The notes: a model not told the origin generated them from the letters alone. 64,000 nt of DNA from an uncultured Prevotella sp. (GCA_902800365.1 CADCEF010000013.1:36658-100657); one strand, 5' to 3'; shown: positions 25,556 to 35,400, counted from the first letter of the stretch. Numbers and translations: made by a program.

Positions 25556-26845
25556 ATGAATTTCGAGGAATTATTAGAAACGCGCGATGTCAGGAAAACC
25601 ACAAAAGTACGTCTTCCTTACGGCTACTTCTACAAGCGGTTGATAGATGGAAAGTACTCGAACTTTGTGGAGTTTCACGACGAGGTTGCCGATCATGTCG
25701 CTTTTAGCAACTGTGTTCGCACCGAGGCTGCCGATATGGAGAAGATTGGCAACAAACACCAGCTGCACTTTGTGCCTAACGAGGGCGATGGTGGTGTATA
25801 TGCCATAGCCGTAGAGGTGGGCAATTTTATCACTTTCGATCAGCTCCTTAATGAGAATCCTGCTGTTATTGCCCGCGAATCATTCGCTGCTGACACTCTG
25901 CGCGATTTGGTTGAAATCACCGAGTTGCTAAACGATAAGGGCATCTACCATGTATGTTTCGCTCCATGTAATGTACTTGTCCGCAAGAACGATTCTACAG
26001 TTCGCCTTCTGTGCCACGGCTCGTTCTATGCCAAGCTCGATCAGGAGACACTTTACGACGGATTGGAAGACTATGTAGCCCCTGAAGTTCTGGCTGGAGG
26101 CGAGATTACAGCCCGTGCCGATGTTTATTCGCTGGCTAAGTTTGTAGGCTGGCTGTATCATTCTGCCGGTCTGCCACTTGAGTGGCGTCATGTTATAGCT
26201 CGCGCCACAGCCGAAGACCCAGAGCGTCGTTATTCATCGGTAAAGGAATTCTATAATGCTCTTATAAACTATAAGAACATGCGCCGTACGGCTCTTGTTG
26301 GTTTTGCTGCCATCGCTATTGCCCTGGCTATTGTTGGCTGCTATTTCTATATGTTGCCACAGCCAGAACAGGTGGAGTATGTAAAAGCTGTAGAGGAGCC
26401 TATACCTGATGATATGCTCGATGAGGAGAATCTGCTATACGGTCTGGGTGCCGATGCCGACTCGGCTACCATCGCTAACATCGTGGCAAAGCAGATGCGC
26501 CTGAAAGACTCGCTGTCTATAGACGAGAAGGAGATGAAGGCCTATCAGGCCAAAGCCGAGCAGATATTCCGTAAGCAGTTCACTAAGGAGGCCGATCGCA
26601 TCCTCTCTAAGGTATATAACAATAAGCAGATGAACCTTAATGAGAAGGATTTTATGGCTCGTAGCCGTAGTATGACTGAGGAACTGGCAAAGGTGGAGCA
26701 GGAACTTGCTAAATCGTCGAACCTTGGCAATGAGCGCTCTCAGCGTATTGCCAGCGAGATTATTGACCAGCTTACCACCAAGAAGATGGAAGCACTTGAC
26801 AAGGATTATTTAGGAATAAAAAAGAATAAAACAGAAAAGAAATGA
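25556..26845 (+). CDS. Membrane-anchored Hanks-type pseudokinase
   Basis: This 429-residue protein has a protein-kinase-like domain at about 15-240. The C-lobe landmarks are conserved: H132-x6-N139 (HVCFAPCNV), APE at 175-177, DVYSL at 189-193, and DPERRYSSVKEF near 221-232. Catalytic residues are replaced: the HRD Asp is Cys134, the catalytic-loop Lys is Ala136, and DFG is CHG (153-155). It should therefore lack kinase activity. A single membrane helix follows (about 246-266), then a long charged helical tail (about 290-429) likely outside the inner membrane. It is first in an operon with DUF4494 and YggS, overlapping DUF4494 by 4 bp. A scaffold or sensor role is inference. Confidence 0.78.
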   Translation: MNFEELLETRDVRKTTKVRLPYGYFYKRLIDGKYSNFVEFHDEVADHVAFSNCVRTEAADMEKIGNKHQLHFVPNEGDGGVYAIAVEVGNFITFDQLLNENPAVIARESFAADTLRDLVEITELLNDKGIYHVCFAPCNVLVRKNDSTVRLLCHGSFYAKLDQETLYDGLEDYVAPEVLAGGEITARADVYSLAKFVGWLYHSAGLPLEWRHVIARATAEDPERRYSSVKEFYNALINYKNMRRTALVGFAAIAIALAIVGCYFYMLPQPEQVEYVKAVEEPIPDDMLDEENLLYGLGADADSATIANIVAKQMRLKDSLSIDEKEMKAYQAKAEQIFRKQFTKEADRILSKVYNNKQMNLNEKDFMARSRSMTEELAKVEQELAKSSNLGNERSQRIASEIIDQLTTKKMEALDKDYLGIKKNKTEKK

Positions 26846-27318
26846 GAAGCAGATCAGCAATGTGGTTTGAATGCAAGATCCGTTACGAAAAGGTAATGGA
26901 AGATGGCATGCAGAAGAAAGTAAATGAGAATTATGTAGTAGACGCACTCAGCTTTAGCGAGGCCGAGACCCGCATTACAGAGGAGATGTCAGCATATATC
27001 AGCGGAGAGTTTGAAGTGGCAGATATCAAGAAGGCTGCCTTCAAAGAGGTGTTCTTCACCGACGATAACATCGCCGACAAGTGGTACAAGGCAAAGCTTC
27101 AGTTCATCACTATCGACGAGAAGACCGAGAAGGAGAAGCGCTCTACCGTTACCTATCTTGTTCAGGCTGGCTCAATGAACGGCGCTATGAAGAACATCGA
27201 TGAGGTTATGGGTGGTACTATGATTGATTATGTTATAGCATCGGTAGCCGAGACAACTCTGATGGATGTCTTCGAGTATGGTAAGACTAACGATAAGCCT
27301 GAATACGAGCAGCAGTAA
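26842..27318 (+). CDS. DUF4494 domain protein
   Basis: This 158-residue cytoplasmic protein has no signal peptide or membrane segment. It is recognised by the MWFECKIRYEKVMEDG start and the ADKWYKAKLQFITIDEKTEKEKR and GTMIDYVIASVAETTLMDVFEY segments as the Bacteroidetes DUF4494 family. The two halves look similar (each has a W-x-K-x-x-(Y/F)-x-x-x-x-E strand), suggesting an internal duplication. No biochemical role is known to me. It sits between the pseudokinase and YggS genes with a 4-bp overlap on one side and a 2-bp gap on the other, so all three are one translationally linked unit. Confidence 0.85.
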   Translation: MRSRSAMWFECKIRYEKVMEDGMQKKVNENYVVDALSFSEAETRITEEMSAYISGEFEVADIKKAAFKEVFFTDDNIADKWYKAKLQFITIDEKTEKEKRSTVTYLVQAGSMNGAMKNIDEVMGGTMIDYVIASVAETTLMDVFEYGKTNDKPEYEQQ

Positions 27319-27320
27319 TC

Positions 27321-27995
27321 ATGGATTACGACGTTAAATCCCATCTGCACGAGGTTATAGACCATTTGCCACAGGGCGTTCGCCTTGTGGCTATCTCTAA
27401 GTATCATCCCAACGAGTATATCGAGGCTGCATACGAGGAGGGTCAGCGTGTTTTCGGCGAGAGTCACGAGCAGGAACTTCGATTGAAACATCAGTCGCTG
27501 CCTTCTGATATCGAGTGGCATTTCATAGGTCATTTGCAAACCAATAAGGTTAAGTATATTGCCCCATACGTGTCGATGATTGAGGCTGTTGATTCACTCA
27601 AACTTCTTCGCGAGGTTAACAAGCAGGCCGAGAAGTGTGGTAGAGTAATAAAGGTGCTGCTCGAGTTGCATATTGCCGAAGAGGCTACTAAATATGGTCT
27701 TTCGCTCGATGCTTGTCGCGAATTATTAGAAGCTGGCGAATGGCGCGAGATGAAAAACATTCAGATTTGTGGATTGATGATGATGGCATCGTTTGTTGAC
27801 GATACCGAACAGATTCGCCGCGAAATGACTATTGCCCGCGACTTCTTCGATGAGGTTAAAGGTAAGTACTTTGCCGATGATGAAGCATTCTGTGAGCGCT
27901 CGTGGGGTATGAGCGATGACTATCCGATAGCTCTTGAAACCGGCTCTACCATGATACGCGTAGGAACTAAGATTTTTGGTCCCCGCGTTTATTGA
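27321..27995 (+). CDS. PLP homeostasis protein, YggS family
   Basis: This 224-residue alanine-racemase-fold protein is normal for COG0325. Lys27 in LVAISKYHPNEYI is the Schiff-base lysine; FGESHEQEL, WHFIGHLQTNKVKYI, LLELHIAEEATKYGL and the C-terminal GSTMIRVGTKIFGPR are all family signatures. YggS proteins bind pyridoxal phosphate and keep B6 and amino-acid pools balanced, with no known catalytic activity. Last gene of the pseudokinase-DUF4494-YggS operon. Its 3' end overlaps the convergent EFR1 gene by 29 bp. Confidence 0.93.
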   Translation: MDYDVKSHLHEVIDHLPQGVRLVAISKYHPNEYIEAAYEEGQRVFGESHEQELRLKHQSLPSDIEWHFIGHLQTNKVKYIAPYVSMIEAVDSLKLLREVNKQAEKCGRVIKVLLELHIAEEATKYGLSLDACRELLEAGEWREMKNIQICGLMMMASFVDDTEQIRREMTIARDFFDEVKGKYFADDEAFCERSWGMSDDYPIALETGSTMIRVGTKIFGPRVY

Positions 27996-28743
27996 AGTAG
28001 TATTGTCCGCGCTTGCGTGTTATCTTTCCGAAGTTAATGGCGTGAGTAGGGCAGTAATGATAACAAGCCAAGCATGATGTACACCGTCCGTTGTGATTCC
28101 ACACGGGCGGTGTTCCTGTTATATTATCTACAGGACACACATTGGCACACTTGCCGCACTTGATGCAAACGGCATCATCTACCGTAAACTTCTTGTCGTT
28201 CACCATTCGTGCGTTGAAGTATGCACCAATCACATACGAGTATAGTCGGGGAGTGCCGCCTTTCTCTAATTCCTCAACGCCTTCCTTGCGCTCGCGTATA
28301 CATTCTATAATATGTGGAATCAAATTCTTGGCTGCTGCTATCTTTTGGCGTTCTTTCTCCTCAGTATCTGTATACATAAACGGCAGACAAACGTACGACT
28401 CTGGCATAACGACGCTGAACATGGTTGTGGCTTTGAGACCTACAACTTCTAAATCCTTATTCAATATTGTCATAGCCTCGCCCATATTGTCGCCGCAAGT
28501 GGTAAGAGCCCAGCAGTATGAGGCATTAATCCTCAGCTTCTTTATAAACTCCCTTACTATTCTTGGCGGTTGCCAGCCGTGAGTAGGGAAACAGAAACCT
28601 GCTGTTTCTCCTGGTTGAAGCGTAAACTCATGTCTCCCTTCGCGAATAAGGTCGGGGATAAACAGTAACTCTTCGTCGATGCTTGCAGCTATCTCCTTAG
28701 CCACAAATCTTGTATTACCTGTGCCGCTAAAATAGAAAATCAT
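27967..28743 (-). CDS. EFR1-family flavodoxin-ferredoxin protein
   Basis: This 258-residue protein begins with a flavodoxin-like domain (MIFYFSGTGNTRFVAKEIA, phosphate-binding loop SGTGNT). It ends with two [4Fe-4S] ferredoxin motifs, CIKCGKCANVCPVDN and CTSCLACYHYCPTHAI (about 190-235). This layout is that of the EFR1 family of anaerobes, presumed to carry electrons between ferredoxin and unknown partners. It lies downstream of the NUDIX gene in the same orientation with a 12-bp gap. The tail overlaps yggS on the other strand. Confidence 0.87.
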   Translation of the reverse strand: MIFYFSGTGNTRFVAKEIAASIDEELLFIPDLIREGRHEFTLQPGETAGFCFPTHGWQPPRIVREFIKKLRINASYCWALTTCGDNMGEAMTILNKDLEVVGLKATTMFSVVMPESYVCLPFMYTDTEEKERQKIAAAKNLIPHIIECIRERKEGVEELEKGGTPRLYSYVIGAYFNARMVNDKKFTVDDAVCIKCGKCANVCPVDNITGTPPVWNHNGRCTSCLACYHYCPTHAINFGKITRKRGQYYFNKRGDQKS

Positions 28744-28755
28744 ATCTTGTGTTGT

Positions 28756-29256
28756 TTATAGGAAAAACTTCTGGAATTCGCTCTCAAAGTTAGGTGTGAG
28801 CACATCTTTCCCGATAGCCTCGAGTATCTCGTCGAGGGTCCAGAATCGTCCGCCGTCCAATTCTTCTGCCGATGGTGTTACGGGACCATCATAAGTGGTG
28901 CGATTTACGTAAACCAACTCTTTCTCGCGTTTGCTGTCAAACACATATTTGCCTACTCGTATGGGTGTGAACTCTGTTATACCTAATTCTTCTCGCACCT
29001 CTCGTACAAGTGCCTGTTCCGGCTCCTCGCCGTAGTCAATATGTCCGCCCACGCTGGTGTCCCACTTGCCAGGCTGAATATCCTTCCAGTCAGGTCGGCG
29101 CTGCAGATACACCTCGCCTTTGCTGTTAAACACATGCAGATGTACTACGGGGTGCAGCAGTTTCGAACCACTGTGGCATTCGCCGCGTGTTGCCGATCCG
29201 ATTACATGTCCCTCCTCATCTACTATAGGGAACTTCTCTAAACTATTATCTTTCAT
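28756..29256 (-). CDS. NUDIX hydrolase (IDI-like)
   Basis: This 166-residue enzyme has the NUDIX box GHIDYGEEPEQALVREVREELGI. A DEEGHVIGSATRGECH N-terminus and LHPVVHLHVFNSKGEVYLQRR resemble isopentenyl-diphosphate-isomerase-like NUDIX proteins. The start is set at the ATG complementary to 29254-29256. An open frame reaches 29391, but it runs through a TACTTTTG promoter box (29265-29272), and its extra 45 residues would be a hydrophobic stretch foreign to the family. The substrate is unknown; a housecleaning diphosphatase is most likely. Confidence 0.85.
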   Translation of the reverse strand: MKDNSLEKFPIVDEEGHVIGSATRGECHSGSKLLHPVVHLHVFNSKGEVYLQRRPDWKDIQPGKWDTSVGGHIDYGEEPEQALVREVREELGITEFTPIRVGKYVFDSKREKELVYVNRTTYDGPVTPSAEELDGGRFWTLDEILEAIGKDVLTPNFESEFQKFFL

Positions 29257-29264
29257 AACGCTCG

Positions 29265-29272
29265 CAAAAGTA
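29265..29272 (-). promoter_or_regulatory. -7 box for NUDIX/EFR1 unit
   Basis: The reverse strand reads TACTTTTG with the ATG 8 nt past the box, again a near-leaderless arrangement. Confidence 0.55.
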
Positions 29273-29355
29273 CTAATAATTATGAAACCTGCCAAAAATA
29301 TCGCTAAAAATATATTAATTCGTGTAAATTCGTGTGGTTGGTATCTTATTTTTAG

Positions 29356-29363
29356 TATTTTTG
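29356..29363 (+). promoter_or_regulatory. -7 box for the secreted protein at 29372
   Basis: TATTTTTG, with the ATG 8 nt past the box. It sets the start well inside the longer open frame. Confidence 0.55.
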
Positions 29364-29371
29364 CAACCGAA

Positions 29372-29956
29372 ATGAGAAAGTGGTTTTTCATAATAATGCT
29401 ATGTTGCTCTGCTTGCGTTAAGGCGCAGGAGGAGCGGGGCTTGCTTATGCCTGATACTACATTCTCGTTGCCGCCGCTAACTTATCGCGGCACCATCGCC
29501 ACCTATCCTTATTTAGGCAATATGTTTACTGGCTTTGGCAACTGGGAGCTTCATCCCGGATTGAACGCCTCGCTTTCGGCGTCGGCTATCTTTGGGTTGG
29601 GAGAGAACTCGGGGAGTGGTTTTGCCAATAGTATTGCGGTGATGTATGCCGGACAGATTATGCCGAAACTTTCTTTCTCTATCGGAGGCTATTCTTCGTT
29701 CCTGGATTGGGGGCGGCATCAGATGAAGGATGCAGGACTGACGGCGATGTTGAACTACCGCATAGATGAGCATTGGGAGACTGCCGTTTTTGCACAAAAG
29801 TCTTTGATGCAACCCAGTATGCCACTTAGGCAGATGTGGTGGTTAGGGGCCGACTTTGGCGACAAGATAGGCGCATCAATCAAGTATAACATCAATCCTA
29901 ACATAAGCGTACAGTTTAGTGTATGGGATCAAAAATTAAAGGCTCGCCATTTTTAG
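29372..29956 (+). CDS. Secreted protein of unknown function, possible small beta-barrel
   Basis: This 194-residue protein has a signal peptide (about 1-19, ending VKAQ). The mature part has alternating Gly/aromatic strands (NASLSASAIFGLGENSGSGFANSIAVMYAGQIMPKLSFSIGG, cited in part) and ends in KARHF. This suggests an eight-strand outer-membrane barrel or a periplasmic beta protein; I do not recognise a named family. The longer upstream frame is rejected because the promoter box and the signal peptide both point to ATG 29372. The last codons and the TAG stop are inside a terminator hairpin. Confidence 0.68.
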   Translation: MRKWFFIIMLCCSACVKAQEERGLLMPDTTFSLPPLTYRGTIATYPYLGNMFTGFGNWELHPGLNASLSASAIFGLGENSGSGFANSIAVMYAGQIMPKLSFSIGGYSSFLDWGRHQMKDAGLTAMLNYRIDEHWETAVFAQKSLMQPSMPLRQMWWLGADFGDKIGASIKYNINPNISVQFSVWDQKLKARHF

Positions 29957-29965
29957 CGAGCCTTT
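29938..29965. terminator. Terminator overlapping a stop codon
   Basis: A 10-bp perfect stem (AAAGGCTCGC with GCGAGCCTTT) has an 8-nt loop, followed by T-rich sequence. The TAG stop of the rightward gene (29954-29956) lies in the loop and first base of the right arm. A-rich flanks let it serve the convergent OMP gene as well. Confidence 0.85.
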
Positions 29966-29987
29966 ATTGTTGAGTTTCTTAAATTCT

Positions 29988-30539
29988 TTAGAATGGAATT
30001 CTGTAACCAAGAGTAATTGTGAAGTAGCTGTGCTTAGAATCACCCTCCTTGAAGGCCTTTGTCAAACCAAGGTTGTAACGTGCATCGAGCACAACGTTTG
30101 CAAACTCATATGACAGACCCATTGGAACGCTCAGATAGAAACTCTTAACACCGTCGGTAATCTTTTCATCACCTATTTTCTTCTGAACATTGAATCCTGG
30201 CTGTATACCGGCTTTGATAGCCAAACCTTTAACAATGTAGTAGTTTGCCAGAACAGGAATGTTAATGTAGTCGAGTTTCAAAGTCACATCAGCGGTCTTA
30301 GACTTTACTCCCTGCATAGAGTAGAGTACACCAGCGCTAATGCCGAAGTTATCAGCAACACCATATTCAAACTCCAATCCCGCAGCAAGACCTACACGCA
30401 TCTTAGAGTCATCAGTCTTAGTCATAGTAGCAAGGTTTATACCAGCCATTGGCTTAATAGATGCCTGACCTGCTTCGTTCTGAGCGTTTGCACTTACTGC
30501 TGCTATCATCATGATAGCGATCATCATTAGCTTTTTCAT
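29988..30539 (-). CDS. Outer-membrane beta-barrel protein (PorT/OmpX-like)
   Basis: This 183-residue protein has a signal peptide (about 1-19, ending VSANAQ). The mature domain has alternating beta strands (KPMAGINLATM, VGLAAGLEFEYGVADNFGISAGVLYSM, LKLDYINIPVLANYYI). It ends in the aromatic motif FTITLGYRIPF, whose final Phe is typical of BAM-recognised barrels. About eight strands fit its size. This is the PorT-family type of small Bacteroidetes outer-membrane barrel, often of unknown function. It has a separate promoter with a leader of about 50 nt and a strong shared terminator. Confidence 0.82.
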   Translation of the reverse strand: MKKLMMIAIMMIAAVSANAQNEAGQASIKPMAGINLATMTKTDDSKMRVGLAAGLEFEYGVADNFGISAGVLYSMQGVKSKTADVTLKLDYINIPVLANYYIVKGLAIKAGIQPGFNVQKKIGDEKITDGVKSFYLSVPMGLSYEFANVVLDARYNLGLTKAFKEGDSKHSYFTITLGYRIPF

Positions 30540-30593
30540 AATTTCTTGTCTTTTAAGTTAATAAATAAAATTGTCTTTGTTAAATTGTTTTTG

Positions 30594-30601
30594 CAAATAT
30601 A
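30594..30601 (-). promoter_or_regulatory. -7 box for beta-barrel gene
   Basis: The reverse strand reads TATATTTG, 54 bp upstream of the ATG. Confidence 0.6.
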
Positions 30602-30716
30602 AGGAGATTTTTAATACAATGTACTCTTTTTTGCAGAAAGCTGCATAAATTTAACATTAATTAGCTAAATAAGCGGAAAAATTCCTAAATAATTTGCAAT
30701 TTAGCCCATTTTGCAG

Positions 30717-30724
30717 TAACTTTG
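30717..30724 (+). promoter_or_regulatory. -7 box for truA
   Basis: TAACTTTG lies 23 bp upstream of the truA ATG. Confidence 0.6.
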
Positions 30725-30747
30725 CACGCTGAAAAAATGAAAGCATA

Positions 30748-31482
30748 ATGGTAAAGCGATATTTTGTAACCCTTAGCTACGACGGCACTAACTATCACGG
30801 ATGGCAGGTGCAGCCTAACGGTATTTCGGTACAGGGCGAACTGCAGCGTGTGCTGTCTACCTTGTTGAGGCAGGAGATAGCTATTACCGGAGCTGGACGT
30901 ACCGATGCCGGTGTGCATGCACGAGTGATGGTGGCGCATTTTGATTTCGAGGGCGAGGTAGACTGTAAGCAGCTGGCCTACAAGATGAACCGCATGCTAC
31001 CAAAGGATATCGCAGTAAGCAAGGTAGAGGAGGTTGCACCCGATATGCATGCACGATTCTCGGCTACCGAGCGCACATACCATTATTATATACACACGCG
31101 TAAGGATCCGTTTAAGCGCCACTATTCGTGCGAGATACACTATCCGCTCGACTTTGAGGCTATGAACCGTGCCGGACGTATACTGATGGAGTACAAAGAC
31201 TTCGGCGCTTTCTGCAAGGCACACTCGGATGTAAAGACAACTCTGTGCCATGTTACCCGTGCTGAGTGGATACAGACAGGCGAGACAGATTGGTATTTCG
31301 TTATATCAGCCAATCGTTTCCTACGTAATATGGTTCGAGCTGTTGTGGGAACTCTTATTGATGTGGGTCGTGGACGACTGACTGAGGAAGGTCTGCGTGC
31401 TGTGATTGAGGGTAAGCGCCGCAGCGATGCTGGCGACTCTATGCCTGGGAATGCTTTGTTCCTTGAGGATGTGAAATATTAG
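30748..31482 (+). CDS. truA: tRNA pseudouridine(38-40) synthase
   Basis: This 244-residue enzyme isomerises uridines 38-40 in the anticodon arm. The catalytic Asp53 lies in GAGRTDAGVHA. YDGTNYHGWQVQPNGISVQGELQ at the N-terminus (quoted in part), FSATERTYHYYIHT and the C-terminal FLRNMVRAVVGTLIDVGRG are family signatures, and the length is usual. It is followed 19 bp later by an EamA transporter gene in the same direction. Confidence 0.94.
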   Translation: MVKRYFVTLSYDGTNYHGWQVQPNGISVQGELQRVLSTLLRQEIAITGAGRTDAGVHARVMVAHFDFEGEVDCKQLAYKMNRMLPKDIAVSKVEEVAPDMHARFSATERTYHYYIHTRKDPFKRHYSCEIHYPLDFEAMNRAGRILMEYKDFGAFCKAHSDVKTTLCHVTRAEWIQTGETDWYFVISANRFLRNMVRAVVGTLIDVGRGRLTEEGLRAVIEGKRRSDAGDSMPGNALFLEDVKY

Positions 31483-31501
31483 TTTTTGGGATAATATATA
31501 T

Positions 31502-32419
31502 ATGTGGTTAATATTAGCATTTATGTCGGCGGCCTTGTTGGGTTGCTATGATTCTTTGAAGAAACATGCCCTGAGGGGTAATGCCGTTATACCTGTATTG
31601 TTTCTTAATACTTTGTTTTCGAGCATAATCTTCCTGCCGTTCATCATTCTTAGCGGTACTACCGATGTGCTTGATGGAGGCATGTTCCATGTGTCGAGCG
31701 GCGGTTGGGAAGTTCATAAATACATATTGCTTAAGTCGCTTATCGTGCTGTCGAGCTGGATTCTAGGCTATTTTGGCATGAAGCATCTGCCACTTACCAT
31801 CGTCGGTCCTATCAATGCAACGCGCCCTGTGATGACGCTGGTAGGAGCCCTGCTGGTGTTTGGCGAGCGACTGAACCATTGGCAATGGATTGGTGTGCTG
31901 TTGGCTATAGCTTCGTTCCTGCTGCTGAGTCGTAGCGGTAAGAAGGAGGGTATCGACTTTAAGCACGATCATTGGATATATATGATAGTGGGTGCTGCCG
32001 TGCTTGGTGCTGTTAGCGGACTGTACGACAAGTTCCTCATGGCTCCTGTAGAGAATGGTGGAGTAGGGCTCGACCGCATGATGGTGCAGTCGTGGTACAA
32101 CATCTACCAATGCTTTATGATGGGTGCTATGCTGTGGCTGTTGTGGTGGCCTAAACACGAACAGACTACGCCGTTCCATTTTTCATGGTCGATTGTTGGC
32201 GTCAGCGTGTTCCTGTCAACAGCCGACTTCCTGTACTTCTATTCGCTCAGTATGCCCGAGGCGATGATATCTATCGTGTCGATGATACGTCGCGGCAGCG
32301 TTATCGTAAGCTTCATGTTTGGTGCTATGTTCTTCCACGAGAAGAACCTCAAGGCCAAAGCTTTCGACCTCGCCCTCGTATTACTTGGAATGGTCTTCCT
32401 TTACATCGGCAGCCGCTGA
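31502..32419 (+). CDS. EamA/DMT-family transporter
   Basis: This 305-residue protein has ten hydrophobic segments in two EamA halves. The first half ends with LTIVGPINATRPVMTLVGALLVFGERL and the second with EAMISIVSMIRRGSVIVSFMFGAMFFHEK, where an E-x-L/K ends each half as usual in drug/metabolite transporters. The substrate is unknown. The 3' end overlaps the convergent tamB by 39 bp. It probably shares the truA transcript. Confidence 0.85.
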   Translation: MWLILAFMSAALLGCYDSLKKHALRGNAVIPVLFLNTLFSSIIFLPFIILSGTTDVLDGGMFHVSSGGWEVHKYILLKSLIVLSSWILGYFGMKHLPLTIVGPINATRPVMTLVGALLVFGERLNHWQWIGVLLAIASFLLLSRSGKKEGIDFKHDHWIYMIVGAAVLGAVSGLYDKFLMAPVENGGVGLDRMMVQSWYNIYQCFMMGAMLWLLWWPKHEQTTPFHFSWSIVGVSVFLSTADFLYFYSLSMPEAMISIVSMIRRGSVIVSFMFGAMFFHEKNLKAKAFDLALVLLGMVFLYIGSR

Positions 32420-35400
32420 TTTCTTTTTTCGCTTTTTCGATGAGAAGAGGTCGCGTATGCCGTTAAAGTCCTTCTTCATGATGAGGCCGATGCCCTGGGT
32501 GTTCAGCGACGACTTTGTGAAGTAGCGATCGTTAGTCTGGTTGTACACCTTCAGGGCAAGATTACCGTTGGGGTAGAGCAGATACTGCACGTCGAAGTCG
32601 CCAATAAACGATGGGTTAGCATGTGTGGCGTTGTCGCGATAGCCGAACTGTCCGTTGATGAGCAGACGGTTGTTCAGCATGCGGCCGTTGATGATTCCCT
32701 CGTATTCTGCATTATGCCAGCCCTCGTTTCCTGTAGAGATGTTGGCGCCGAAGTTCCAGTTGTCGTTCTTGATAAACTGGTTGATGAGTGTGTTTATCTG
32801 CGACGACAGCGTTCCTGACAGGAAGCTCTGCATAGCCAGCGTGGTCTGGTCGGTACGTTCGTTAGTGCCGCTGTTGTTGGCGCCCTGATTGTAGAATCGT
32901 CCGATGGCAAGCAGATAGACTACCTGTTGGTTCATCTCCTGCTGACCGTTGATGATAGAGCGCACCATCTGCTGCTCGTCGGCATTAACGGTTGGCATTT
33001 CGAGGTCGAAGTCAACCTGAGGCTGTGCCGGCTGTCCGCCGATGTTCATCAGACAGTTTACGCGGATGGTGTTGTTGGTAAACGAGTTTCCGATGTTCAG
33101 GTCACTCAGACTTACGCCGCTAACTGTGTAAACAGCCTGCAGATTGAGTGCTGCCTGATAAGGATCGCCCCCAAAGACGATGGTTCCACCGCGATTGAAT
33201 GTGAAGTTCTTCTTGATAATGTTCTGTATGGTTATGCCGTAGGTACCATGATCCACGGTATATGTGCCGAACATGTTGAACGACCCCTTGTTGTGGAACG
33301 ATGCACGCAGGGCGCCGTTACCGTAAAGGGTAATATAGTCCTTGGTGTTCTCGTCCATAAGCAGTTTTACAGCTGCCGATGGATTGGCGTTAATTATGAA
33401 GTTTATGTAGATATCGGTATCGTCGGCCCTCGAACTGGCTGTAGCTGCCTGGCTGCCAGAGCCTGCATTCGCCGTATTGGCTTTGCTTGGCTGCTCCCAT
33501 GTTATGAACTCCTGATTGCTGATGGCATCGGGGCTTGCGGCGTTATACACGAATACTGTGCCGGGCTGGGGGGTAACGTTGCAGTTTATGATAACATCGT
33601 TGCCATGACCGCTGATAGATACATCGCCCGAGGCATAAACCGTGCCATAGAAGGTTGACTCGCCGAAATCGTTGAAATCGTAGGCCAGCAGGTTGTCGGC
33701 TCTCACAAACAGGTCGTAGCTCATATTGGTAAGGTGCTCGTGGTGGATGCCGCCTGAGAGGATACCTTCGTTGCCCAATGCATCGACAATCCGCATATTA
33801 TGGAGTTCGATTTCATCGGGAATCATCACCACGGTATCTTTTACCAGTTTGTAGGTGGTGTTCAGCGGCGTAACCGTTGCCTCGCCATCCACTACCAACT
33901 GTCCAGTAAGGTTGATGTTGTCGAGCGTTCCCGACAGGCGCGCCAATCCTTCGCCTCTTCCTGTAATGCTGCTCAGGAAGCTGCTGGTGAAGTTGTGCAT
34001 GAATTCTATGCTGGTTCCATCGGCCTCGATGGCAAGGTCGATAGTATTATGTACAGGCGATACAAAGCCGTTGATGCGAGTCTGCGCCTCCGGACCGTCG
34101 TTGGCCACGGCATGAATGTCTATCTGTTCGGCCTCGTGGTTCCAGTTGGCTTTGGCGTGCAGCACGCCCATGCGCCCACGCTCAAACTTGAATTCATCGA
34201 CAATCAGGTCGGCATTTGCCTTGAATCCATCGAAAAGTGATGAGGCCTTGGCCTTGCCAGTAGCCTTGCCGCTGAATTCTACGCTGTGGAAGTTCACCAG
34301 GTCGAGGATATAGCCCACTTCCACCTCGCTCAGGTCTACGGTTAGCGAGTCGGTCTCGTTCTTTGATGCGATTCCATCGACGATGATGTGCTGCTTTCCG
34401 TGCTGAACCGAGAAGTGGTCTATCAGCAGGAACTTATCGCTATAGAGCACATCCGATGGTTCCACATCCCAGCCTTCGCCACGCAGAATGATGTGCGATG
34501 GCATGATGCGCAGGTGGGCCTCGGGCTTGTTGGCCACGTTGTGATAAAGCTGCATAATGGTGTTCAGCTGTCCGCTCATGCGCTCGCTGCTATCGTGGTT
34601 ATCCCATATAAGCGATGTGGTGAGGTTGTTGTTAGCCGCATGTGCCGATAGTCCGAGGTCCAGATGCTGACCGTTGTCCATCAGCTTCTGTATGCTTACG
34701 TTGCATCGCAAGGTGTCGGCAGGCGATGAAATGTTGATAAATCCGTCGTTGTACCACGATCCGTTGTATGCAAACGATGGTAGGTCGCCGTTAAGATACA
34801 GCTCGTTGGTAAAGTCGTTCACACGTGCCTGCAGGGTAATAGGCTGGCTTATCTTCAGGTCTACGCCTAATAGTCGGTTCAGCCAGTCGCTCTTGCTCAC
34901 CATCAGTCGCAGAATAAAGTTGTTGTTGGTCTTCTTGCTGGTAGTGGGCAATCCTGGTAGAGTGGGGAGCTTCGACTTTACCAGATTGGTTAGCGATGCT
35001 GTCAGGGTGCTGTAGTCAAACTGTCCCTTCAGTTCGGCATCGGCAAAGTCGCTCTTTACCGTAAGATAATGTATGCCGTTATCTTTTCCTGTTGTGATGT
35101 TAAGGTTGTCCAGACTGTATGCCGGATGTTCTCCGGCGGCAGTCATGTGGAAGTTACTCAGACGTATGTTTCCCTGTGCATCGTTCAGGTTGTGGGCAGT
35201 CATGTCGGCCTCTAAATGTCCGCTTATAGCAGCGTCGCCCCACTTGTCGGTAAGGTGCAAAGCTGAGGGCATTATCTTTATGATTGCAGCTTGTAACTTG
35301 ATGTTATTCAACTTGTTATCGCTGATATGTTCATCTGATAGTGTAGTTTCTATCTGCGCTTCAAGGTGCGGGTCGTTTATATCCAGATTGCTTGTTATAA

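Noticed and set aside
29257-29391. Upstream extension of the NUDIX gene
   Set aside because: It crosses a TACTTTTG promoter box and adds a hydrophobic stretch foreign to the family.
32927-34240. Open frames of 243 and 146 codons opposite tamB
   Set aside because: Shadows in a long G+C-richer gene; no start context or recognisable motif.
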